Position numbers and translations under genes: made by a program
DNA from: Dendrolimus kikuchii
Lineage: Eukaryota > Arthropoda > Insecta > Lepidoptera > Lasiocampidae
Direction: 5' to 3'
DNA length: 64,000 nucleotides
NCBI GenBank assembly: GCA_019925095.2
Contig: CM034415.1
Coordinates: 4,125,001-4,189,000 of the forward strand
Notes under the pieces: model-generated
Database searches by the model: none
Told to the model about the DNA's origin: nothing
The model's input: only the letters and a program-made list of their open reading frames with translations
Shown here: in pieces, positions 1 through 10,500 of the stretch
Numbering within the stretch: the stretch's first letter is position 1
Layout of the letters: every line of letters begins with the position of its first letter

Positions 1-85
1 AAATGTCCATAGGCGATGGTATCCGCTTTCCATCAGGTGGGCCGTCTGTTCTACGTGACGACTCAGCGGAGTAAAAAAGTTATAG
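1..85 (+). repeat. Retroposon family A, 3' end fragment
   Basis: Matches the 3' end of the dispersed family seen whole at 9850-10164: ATGTCCATAGGCGATGG and CTTTCCATCAGGTGGGCC, then a diverged end running into GTAAAAAAG. Open at the left window edge. Confidence 0.7.
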
Positions 86-244
86 ACTTTTTGCTTGTTC
101 CAGATGCGCTTGCACCGCTGTGAAGGTTGCTTAGCGGCGTGCGGCCGGGAGCGCCGCGCAGCGCCGCCGCCGACCTTGCATCGCGCTATCATTGCCAGGT
201 ACTGATGTTCCCACCTTTAGGACGGCTCAGCTACCTTAAAGCAC

Positions 245-590
245 TATCTATATATATAAAAGAAAGTCGTGTTACTTACACTATTTATAACTCAAGAACG
301 GCAGTACCGATTGTTCTGAAAAATGGTGGAGAGATTGCTTAGAAGCACGAGACGGACATAGGATACTTTTTATCCCGTTGGAACCGGTAGGTGGCGCTGA
401 GATCTGCTTCTAGAATCCTTCTAATCACCTGGAGCGATTTTGGTGATTTTTGTTTTTGTGTGTTTGAGTGGGCCCCCCCGGATGGTTTAAATCCACAATT
501 GGAACCGGTAGGTGGCGCTGGGATCGGGTCCTAGATTTTTACTTTTTCAGAGCAGGACAACAACGTCTGCCGGGGCCGCTAGTAGTTAAT
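245..590 (+). mobile_element. Helitron-like nonautonomous element
   Basis: Begins CTATATATATAAAAG, contains GGAACCGGTAGGTGGCGCTG twice and ends GTCTGCCGGGGCCGCTAGT. A near twin lies at 57250-57595. The TC...CTAGT layout without terminal inverted repeats fits a Helitron-like element; class assignment is tentative. Confidence 0.6.
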
Positions 591-599
591 AAAGAGAAG

Positions 600-690
600 A
601 GCTCAAAGTTGTGGCGGCATACTCAAGACCAGGGGTGGTAGCAATCCGGTCGGGCGAATGCCCTACCACCTGGCTGTCCACTACCATGTT
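600..690 (-). repeat. Retroposon family A fragment
   Basis: Internal part of the family: AGACCAGGGGTGGTAGCAA and CCTACCACCTGGCTG. About 90 bp only, truncated on both sides. Between here and 945 I see no gene. Confidence 0.65.
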
Positions 691-944
691 TTTATGCAAT
701 AAATTATTCGATTTGATTTGATTTGGAATGGCTACTGAAAGAGCTTGGCAGCGCGATCGCTGCTGGTGGGAATAATGCGATCATTATTCCCGTTCAATAC
801 GGTCGTCGAAGAAATCCTTTGACGTGTAATAAGCCTTCTCGCACAAGCGTCGCTTTACTAATTTTCTAAATTTGTTTATTGAAAGTTCTTCAACGTTGTC
901 TGGGAATTTGTTGAAGATATTTTCTTTATTCTTGCTGTTACATA

Positions 945-1395
945 CAAACATACATACATAACTTCACGCCAGTTCCCTTACGGAGTAGGCACGAACAACA
1001 GAGCGCCATTTAGGCTTATTCTTACACACCTCACTTGCTTCTTTGACATTCATAGCTCTTGTCATGCACGCTCGTCTGTTCTTAAGGCTCCTGACATCAC
1101 CTTCTGCTAGTACACGATCAATTTGATCATGGAAGGTGTGTCGTGGCCTTCCACGACTTTGCATCCGTCCACTTTTGCATTGTAATCTGTTAAGTCATTC
1201 TTTCATCATGCATTCTTTCCACATGCCCGAACCACCGGAGCATTCCTTTCCTTACCTTCACCCCGACACTCTCTTTCAGACCAACTCTCTTTCTTACTTC
1301 GGTATTACGAACGCGGTCCGCGAGCGTCACTCCGCAGATTTTGCGCAGTGCACGCATCTCGACCGCGTTTACTCTACTTTCATGCTCTCTCTTCT
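945..1395 (-). mobile_element. RTE-type LINE fragment (copy 1), RT C-terminus
   Basis: Reverse strand encodes the tail of a reverse transcriptase ORF (copy 2 gives the cleanest reading). It ends at a stop three bases before an (ATGT)n tail that reads ACATACATACATAAC here. 5'-truncated. Its truncated end lies only about 85 bp before the PANK start codon, so it sits in the PANK 5' flank or UTR. Confidence 0.85.
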
Positions 1396-1478
1396 TGCTG
1401 TTGTTGAGCTAACTACTTGGTTCAAGGTCGAAAATACTGAAGAGGGCACGACGGTCGCCATATTCTTCCCCTCAGACG
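1396..1478 (+). promoter_or_regulatory. PANK 5' flank / probable 5' UTR
   Basis: Unique sequence between an RTE fragment and the PANK start codon. No TATA box is evident. The transcription start cannot be placed from sequence alone. Confidence 0.35.
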
Positions 1479-1557
1479 ATGAGCAAGGAGCATAGCAACT
1501 GCACATCCAAGATGGCGGAGCCAGCGCCCCCGACGCCGCCTGAGAAGAACGGCCCAC
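1479..1557 (+). CDS. fbl: PANK exon 1 (start codon)
   Basis: Short first coding exon, [18 protein letters not shown] then TPPEKNGP, ending in phase 1 at a GTGAGT donor (1558). Its last base joins the CT that opens exon 2 to make a Pro codon, giving ...[13 protein letters not shown], a low-complexity leader typical ahead of the kinase core. A second in-frame ATG at 1512 (AAGATGGCG) has a better start context and could be used instead. There is no similarity to a mitochondrial presequence that I can claim. Support is phase and donor agreement rather than conservation. Confidence 0.72.
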
Positions 1558-4500
1558 GTGAGTTGTATATTATTATTGATTACTAGGATATGCCGGCGAC
1601 TTCGTCCACGCTTGACTTGAAATTCCCGCGGGATTCCCGGGACAAAGGATACCGCAGCATTTGAAAAGGAATGTAAGCTATAGTTTTAACACTTTAGCTA
1701 ACTATTAGCACATATGTGTCCGCGATGAGAGTGCAGATCGCGTTTGTGCACGTGATCGTTAATTCTGTTGCTGTCTCACTCTGTTTTTTATTTTTATTTT
1801 TTTATTGCAGGAGTTCAGCAGACAGGCAGACGGCCCACTTGATGGAAAGCGGTTACCATCGCCTATGGACATTTGCAACACCAAAGGTGCTACAAATGCG
1901 CTGCTGCTCTCTTAAAGGAGACTGGAACCTGGTCACTAATGCCGTAACACAACACAAGGTTGTTATGGCGGCATACTCTAGACCAGGGGTGGTCGCCATC
2001 CAGTCGAGCAAATACTCTACCACCTGGCTGTGGGTTTTTTAATCGCCTCTTACGACAGGCCGCCGGGCCGCAGGAAATTGTATTCTTTCTCCGTTCCTGC
2101 ACGGATAATATAGGAGTTGTATGATTTGTATGAAATGGGTATATTTTCTTGGTATATTACGAGATAGTGATAGTGTTAGTCTTGCGGCTTTTTGGTATAT
2201 CGGTAATTGTCTTAAGGTTTAATGAAAACTGTTTCGTAATAAGCTGATTTTTGCACACCCGAACAACTAAAATCCGTTCTCCCGCGGGATTCTCGCGATA
2301 AAAAATATCACACATTTTCTTACAACCCTTCAGCTCTTCCAAAAGCCGCAAGACTAATACTATCACTATCTCGTAATATACCAATAAAATATACCCATTT
2401 CATAAAACTCCTATATAAACAGAGTGAAACAACAACACAATTAACGATCACGTGCACAAACGCGATCTGCACTCTCATCGCGGACACATATGTGCTAATA
2501 GTGAGCTGAAGAGTTAAGCTAATTGCGGAACTGCCGTTTTCAAATTTGAAAATTTCTTGACGTAAAATTGTAAAATATGTGACGTCACACTAGAGGAGTC
2601 TCACGAATGTGCCAAAAAAAACGTGTATGTGTGTGTGTCTGCAGGCATTACTGTTGCCAAGCAATAATTACTTAAAAAATTGCTCTCGTCAAAGCACCTT
2701 AACCCTTAAGACAATTATCGATATACCAAAAAGCCGCAAGACTATCACTATCTCGTAATATACCAAGAAAATATATCCATTTCATACAAATCCTATATAA
2801 ACAGAGTGAGACAACAACACAATTAACGATCACGTGCACAAACGCGATCTGCACTCTCATCGCGGACACATATGTGCTGATTGTGAGCTGAAGGGTTAAA
2901 TTTGTAATTTGTAGAAAATAAATAGTTGAATTCGATTCTTTTAATCTAGTCATTTTCAAATAATTCCTAGAAAAAATCCCGAAGGTTTCGAGTTTCACAT
3001 TGTGCAGCACAGATTAGAGAGTCGATCAGACCGATGATTAGATATAGGTCCAAGTTGGACCGAAATAAAACTGATAAGATTTTTTAGACTAAAATAGTGA
3101 AAAATTGTAAATGATACTTAAGGAAGTTTATTTTGAACCATAATATGTTGACGGATGGTAGGCTAAAGGAACTATATTTATATTAGTGCCGGCCTCTGTG
3201 GTTGAGCGGGCTAAGCCTTTGCCGGCGTACCTCACTGCAACGCAGAGGTTCCGGGTTCGATTCCTGGTATAGTAAATTTCGGAAACGTATTTTCTCCGTT
3301 ATTTACTATGGTCTGGGTGTCTGGGTTCGGCCCCAGAGTAGTCCGTTGTATATTACCCATAACACAAGCGTAACTTGCTTAATTTAGGGGTATACAATGT
3401 GTGTGTTTGTCTGCCGATTATTTATTATTTATTATATTTATTAGTAAAAGTTAGAGTAGAATTATCTGTGAAGTTTCACTTCTACCCCGTGGGAACTGCA
3501 CACACACACACAATTTTTTTGAAGTGAAACTTCTATATAGACGGGGTCTTAGGATTTTTCTGTCACGAAAAAGAGTTACGGCCGCGTGGAAGAGCGGCAT
3601 AAATTTAGACTAGACTGTGAGAAGCGGCATAATGTTAGAGTAGACTTTCGATGTTTTTATAGGTTCCGGATCGAATTCAGTTTTTTTTTTTTGATAAAAT
3701 AAAATGTTTAAATTAAAAATGCAGTCATTAAAATGAGCCTTTTTTTACCAGGGTAAATCCGTTTGAGGATTAAGCCGCGACAAGGGCAGAACCTCGGGGG
3801 GATAATTCGCGACCTAGTGCGGGATTCGCCAGATCGGGAGTGGCACTAGCATGCGCAGTTAGAACTGGAGCCATGCTATTGCCACTCCCCAGTTAGGGAT
3901 ACTAAAACCCCTGGGTGTTCCGTCCTGCGCCTTATGCCAGGGCTACGGGTATATGGGATACCCAACACCGCGTGCCCTGGCAGGCGTGGGCCTCACTCAC
4001 AGGCCTCTTCCATTGCCGGGAGACTTCTTTTGTCCCCCGGCATCATGTAGGTCTATTCCGGGCGTGGGGCGGTTTGTAACGCGACCCACGGGGAGGGAGA
4101 TGAGCGCGGCATTTGCGGGTGAGTGAGAACTCCTATACCCCAAGGGGCCCCACCCGCGCCGCTCGCTTACGACGGCCGAAGGTCGAAGTCCATTTGGGTC
4201 GGCTATGATCGGAATTATGAACGAAAACTAATGGCACGATTAATTTTTAATGTTTATTATTGTTTATTACGCGACGTGAACTCGCCGTGTTTATTGTTTC
4301 TTTTTTTTTAAATGGCACTGGCACCAAATAAAAGAAGTGTGGCGTGGGAATTGTTTGTTAAACATAGTTAAAATAAAGTAAAATGCAAACTTTGCGCTGG
4401 ATCGGCTGGGCGTAACTATGTTCTAAATCTCAGCCTTTCCAACACATTCAAAGCGCAGGGTCGTCAGGGAGGAGGGGGTTTTTAGTGGGTATTGGGGTTG

Positions 4501-7500
4501 CTCGCCCGTGCAGCAACGCTCGGAGTCTTCCACACTATTCTGTGACGTCGATCGCGGACGGAGCGCTGCCAAGAGCATACTATTGCTGCAGTGTTATCGT
4601 CCCCGACCGACGCGTGTCGTTCCCCTAGCAACGACCCAGTTTGTGCGTAAAACGGTTAAGCATTTTCCCTCGCCTCAAAACCAAAAAAAAAAAAAAAAAA
4701 AAAGTAAAATGCAAACTATGTTCGTGTTAATATAAAAATACATAGGGAATACAACAAGTTTAATTAACCATGTTAAGAAAAAACATTTAATTCAATACAG
4801 TGAAGCAATTGGACAAAATTCATCATGTGGCAAAATGGAGAATAGTGTGCCCGAACAAAGTTCAACAAATTCTTTGATTAGTGAATATGTTTGTAGATGG
4901 ATAAACTTGTTTTAAAGACCGCAATATTGATTAGTCTTAAGATTCGTACTCTTCGTATTTAGCTTAAATAATTATTATCTAGACAAAAGCGATGCCATTA
5001 ATACCTCCAAGTGTACTTTAATAATTAAATATTTTTAATTGCAAATACCGGCTATATTTAATTTTCCACATACTTATGTACTTATATTTATTATTTGGCT
5101 AGACTAAAATGATAGTTACGCCGCTACGGCTACATTGATATCGCGGCTACATTCTACAAATATAACGAGTTGACTCCGAGTAGCCATATCAAATAATCAA
5201 AACTTCAACAGTCGAGCGCGTTGCCGCTTGGGCCTTGGTACGACTCGGCGGCGGCGGGAATCACAGAGTCGAGTCAACTCGAGTCGTGATTCGAGTCAAT
5301 GGCCGGCCATAATACCTCGAGTTACTCGAGTCAGAAAAAATCCAACTCGTCACATCGCTATGATAATACAGCATATCTTTGTTGTCCAAAGGTATCATAG
5401 CCAGGTTTTGTGAATAAAACACCCGAAAAATCGTGGACCATTTAATAAATTAACATTACAAGTAAGGTCATGCAAAAAATGCAAACCATACTGCGATGCA
5501 CTTCGACGGTGGCGACATCTAGTCTTATGAAAATAAAACTAGCACTAAATAAATATAATTGGAAACTGAACATTGTTATTTTTCAAAATCACCGACCTCT
5601 ATTTCTGAACATGGTAATTGATTTTTCAAAAATATATTGATTACTCTTTTAGTTTTTATCAAAATCAGCTCCGACTCTGCTATGAGTGTATTTCGTTATA
5701 TCTTCTAGTTTCAGATTTGATCATGGAGGCCCACTTGAAAAATTCACCTCTGTATATGCATCTCTTTCCAACACACCTACAACCTCCCAGATGTGAATAG
5801 ATCAGATATATGTAATGTATGTATAGACATTTTAACAAGGTTTCTATAACTTTATGTTATTGTTCTGCCAGTTTCGAATTTCGCCATTCAGGCTCACTTG
5901 AATAATTCATCTCTGTATATACATCTCTTTCCAACACACCTACAACGACTAAGATGTGAAAAGTTCGGATATATGTAATGTATAGCTATTTTAATGAGGT
6001 TTCTATAACTTTATGTTTTTGTTCTGCTAGCTTCGAATTTCGCCATGAAGGCTCACTTGAAAAATTCATCTCTATATATTCATCTCTTTCCAACACACCT
6101 ACAACGTCCTAGATGTGAAAAGTTCGGATATATGTAATGTATAGCTATTTTAATGAGGTTTCTATAACTTTGACCTATTTTGTATACGTTACAGCTATGC
6201 CGTGGTTTGGTATGGACATCGGTGGTACATTGACGAAGCTGGTCTACTTCGAACCACGCGAGACGAACCGCCGGGAGATAGACAAGGAGACCGAGGTCCT
6301 GAAGAACATCAGACGATATCTGACCAGGAATTCTGCTTATGGCAAGACTGGGAGAAGGGATGTGCATTTACAGGTGAGTAAACCCACAACTTAAATATGT
6401 ATAATCTATACAAATAAATACGTACACAACGCGGTGCTGGTACCTACGCTCACGTATGGAAGCGAGAGTTGGGTATGGAAGAGAGAGCATGAAAGTAGAG
6501 TAAACGCGGTCGAGATGCGAGCCCTGCGCAAAATCTGCGGAGTGACGCTCGCGGACCGCGTTCGTAATACCGAAGTAAGAAAGAGAGTTGGTCTGAAAGA
6601 GAGTGTCGGGTTGAAGGTAAGGAAAGGAATGCTCCGGTGGTTCGGGCATGTGGAAAGAATGCATGATGAAAGAATGACTAAACAGATATACAGTGCAAAA
6701 GTGGATGGATGCAGAAGTCGTGGAAGGCCACGACACACCTTCCATGATCAAATTGATCGTGTACTAGCAGAAGGTGATGTCAGGAGCCTTAAGAACAGAC
6801 GAGCGTGCATGACAAGAGTTATGAATGTCAAAGAGGCAAGTGAGGTGTGTAAGAATAAGCCTAAATGGCACTCTGTTGTGCGTGCCTACCCCGCAAGGGA
6901 ACTGGCGTGAAGTTATGTATGTATGTATGTAAATAAATAAATTTGAAAAGTCGTCTGTAAACCGTTCATCAAAGAGAATTACCGTTTTCTCTTCATTTGA
7001 ATTCATGATTTTTGACGCCTTCTCCGTCCTTGTCACAGCTGGTCACATTCGTGAGCCTCCTCCCTTCCTAGCATATCAAGAAATTGTTAAATTAAAACAG
7101 CAGTTCTGTAATTAGTTTTTCAACACACTTGCTCATAAAGTGGCTCTATGGTCACCGCAATTAGGCACAGAATGACACCCATTATCAAACTGTGAGTAAA
7201 AAACATTATAACTCACTAGTGAGTTATAGATTTTTTTTTAATTTTATTGGTTGAGTTGCTTTGTTCTTAAAAAAGTTTTTATTAAAAAAAAAAGATCGTG
7301 TTCTATAGAACAAATAAATTAATGTTCCTATTGCTTGCTCATTTCATGCAACTTCTTATTTAAATAGATAATTTTAACTCGTACGTGTTTAATAAATAAA
7401 ACTTTCACTCATATATAACTTTTTTTATCTACTAAATAAAATGAGTTTTTGTTGTTATTTTATTCACAAGTGTGTTGAAAAACGTCGTATGATACACGTG

Positions 7501-10500
7501 TGTATTGATGATTACCGTCCTCGGCTCTCTTAAGACCCTCGCCTACGGCTCGAGTCTCAATGGCGCCTCGGCGGTAATCACCAATGTTACACACTAGTAC
7601 CATAAGGTACTATTATTTCCATATAAATTAGAGTCGGATATATTTTGAACTTTTACGTTATTTTGCCAGGTGGTAGGGCAATTGTCCGACTGGATGGCTA
7701 CCACCCCTCGTCTAGAGCATGCCGCCATAACAACTTTGAGTTGTGTTCCGGCATTAGTGACCAGGTTCCAGACTCAATTAAGAGAGCAGCAGCGCATTTG
7801 TAACACCTTTGGTGCTGCAAATGTCCATAGGCGATGGTTACCGCTTTCCGTCCAGTGGGCTGTCTGCCTGTCTGCTGAACTCCTGCAATAAAAGAAAAGA
7901 CAAATTTCGTGTTTTAAAGTTTTATGCGACGTCACGAAATTTAAAACCCTTGTCACACAATGTCACACTTCGCCGACACCCCCCGCCCCAGACGAACAGA
8001 AGTAGAAATAAGTTTTTTTTTTAAGGTTTTTAAATACAAGCTTTTGAGATCCTGGATATCATGTAGCAGAGTGCTAGCCAAGATAAGTAAAACGAGCCCA
8101 AACACGAAGGGTCTGTCTAGTTTAGTACAGGAGTTCCTATAGCCACCTTCCGACTCCATCATCAGATCAGCTCCATGGTACCATATTATTGCATTGTCAC
8201 GCGATGTACATATGCGTGAAAAATTTCAGCTCAATCGGAAACCGGGAAGTTGGTCAAATTTGACTTGCAAGATTCCACCCGAACTTACATACATACATAC
8301 ATAGGTACATCCATTGCAAGTTGAATAAAAGGTTGTAAAATACAAGAGATAGTACAACGGGCGGCCTTATCGCTAAAAAGCGATCTCTTCCAGGCAACCC
8401 TTGGCAGGGATTAAACATAATCTATGGATGGCCCCTTACTATAAATCCACTTCCTCTCAACAAACAGATGGACAACGTGACGATCCGCGGTCGTCGTGGC
8501 ACACTGCACTTCATCAGGTTCCCCACATCCGAGGTGGGCGCTTTCCTCCAGCTCGCCAGGTCGAAGGGTATGGCGGACCTGGTCAACACCATATACGCCA
8601 CCGGAGGGGGCGCGTACAAGTTCGAGGAGGACTTCATCAAGGTGAGCTGCTTCAACCCTATAGGACAATCTAAGAATAGTAATAAGTTGGAATACACTTA
8701 AGGCCCACGTGCACGCATTGTCAGTTTAAATAAATAAATGTAGAGTTCATAAACTGGAGGTTAGTTGATTAAAATTTTAAATCTTGTGCATTGCGCCACT
8801 AAAATACCACCGGGTTAACTAACTTGACATTTCTTTTGTTTAGCTGATGACATTGAAAGGTCTATGCCTTTTTATTGTAACTCAACCAAAGATTTAAAAC
8901 GATCTTATATCTCTATCTCTTTTACACTACAGTACACTGTATATAGGCTTCCTTATATATCTTACACCAGAGTTTACCCCGCGGGTCAAGCTCTAGTGTG
9001 TATCTCTTGTTTAAAGAGTAGGCGTTAATACAGGTTACATCCCTATTAATATTATAAATGCGAAAGTAACTCTGTCTGTCTGTCTGTCTGTTCCGTTTTC
9101 ACGTAAAAACTACTGGACCGATTTGGCTGAAACTCAGTATATATACATTTTCGATGCCGAGAATGAACATAGGATACTTTTAATCCCGGAAAATGGGATA
9201 GTTTCCGGGGTAAAAGTATATTTGTCTTTTTGTTTGTTATCCTTTTATGGAAAGACTATTGGACCGATTTGGCTGAAACTCGGTACATATATAATTTGAA
9301 TACCGAGAGTGACCAAGGGATACTTTTTATCCCGGATAATGGGATACATTTTGGGATAGATTTATGTAAAGTTTATCCCAGAAACTAAGACAGATTTTGT
9401 GATTTTGTCCATTTCGTCCACTGGGTCCACTGGGTCCATTTGGAACACTTAGCCTACTAGGTCAACTGGGTCCACTGGGCCCACTGGCTCCACTTAGACC
9501 ACTTAGACCACTGGGTCCACTGGGTCCATGACCTGGACCATGTTATCTATTTTGTCATTTTTGTCAAGTTTTGTCATTTATGTAGTTTACATATAGACGG
9601 GTGTGGTATAGTTGGCGATATAACATGAAGTGAATCTTTCGGGGGCAAATACATACAAATTTAATACAATGAAACCTGTACCACTTGCTTTTTAAACAAG
9701 AGATACGCACTAGAGGTTAACCCGCGGCGTTGCCGCGGGGTAAACTCTAGTTGTATTATACTTTTATGTCAGTCGGAACTATTTGCCCTCGGAAGATTTA
9801 GGTAATTTTATATCGCAAACTATCGCATCTCCCGGGATGAAAAGTATCTTTTTTTTTATTGCAGAAGATCAGCAGACAGGCAGACGGCCCACTTGATGGA
9901 AAGCGGTTACCATCGCCTATAGACATTTGCAACAGCAAAGGTGCTACAAATGCGCTGCTGCTCTCTTAAGGGAGACTGGAACCTGGTCACTAATGCCGGA
10001 ACACAACTCAAGGTTGTTATGGCGACATGTTTCAGACCAGGGGTGGTAGCCATCCAGTCGGGCGAATGCCCTACCACCTGGCTGTGGGTTGTTTAGTCGC
10101 CTCTTACGACAGGCCGCCCCAACGCAGGAAATTGTAGTCTTTCTCCGTTCCTGCACGGATAGTATATCTATGTATATTTTCGGTATTCAGACAGACAGAT
10201 CGAGTTACTATCGCATTTTTTTATAGATTATGAATTTTTATATCTATAAACTTGAGAAATGATTGCTCTCCTATAGAAACGACGCGATAGTTTGTAAGAG
10301 TGTATGGATGTACGTATATTTGTTACTCTCACGCAAGAACTACTGAATGGATTTTGATGAAACTTTACAATAATATAGCTTACACATCAGAATAACGCAT
10401 AGGCTATAATTTATAAAGATACTACCTGCGCCCGTGGCTTCATCCGCGTGGTGATGGAAAATCGTTATATTTTGGTTAATTCACACAACAGTTTTATAAA

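Noticed and set aside
123..200. GC-rich coding exon near the window start
   Set aside because: No homology, no consistent splice borders; short and next to repeats.
3187..3270. tRNA gene
   Set aside because: A and B boxes are present but no acceptor stem closes; it belongs to a multi-copy SINE.
5711..6172. CRISPR-like array
   Set aside because: Direct 160-bp tandem units with no spacers, in a eukaryotic intron.
6137..6196. PANK start at an ATG upstream of exon 2
   Set aside because: The 20 extra codons are tandem-repeat sequence and intron end; the acceptor at 6194 and phase-matched exon 1 are better.
6368..6751. Minus-strand ORF in RTE copy 2
   Set aside because: Antisense of the RT tail; recurs at every copy for that reason.
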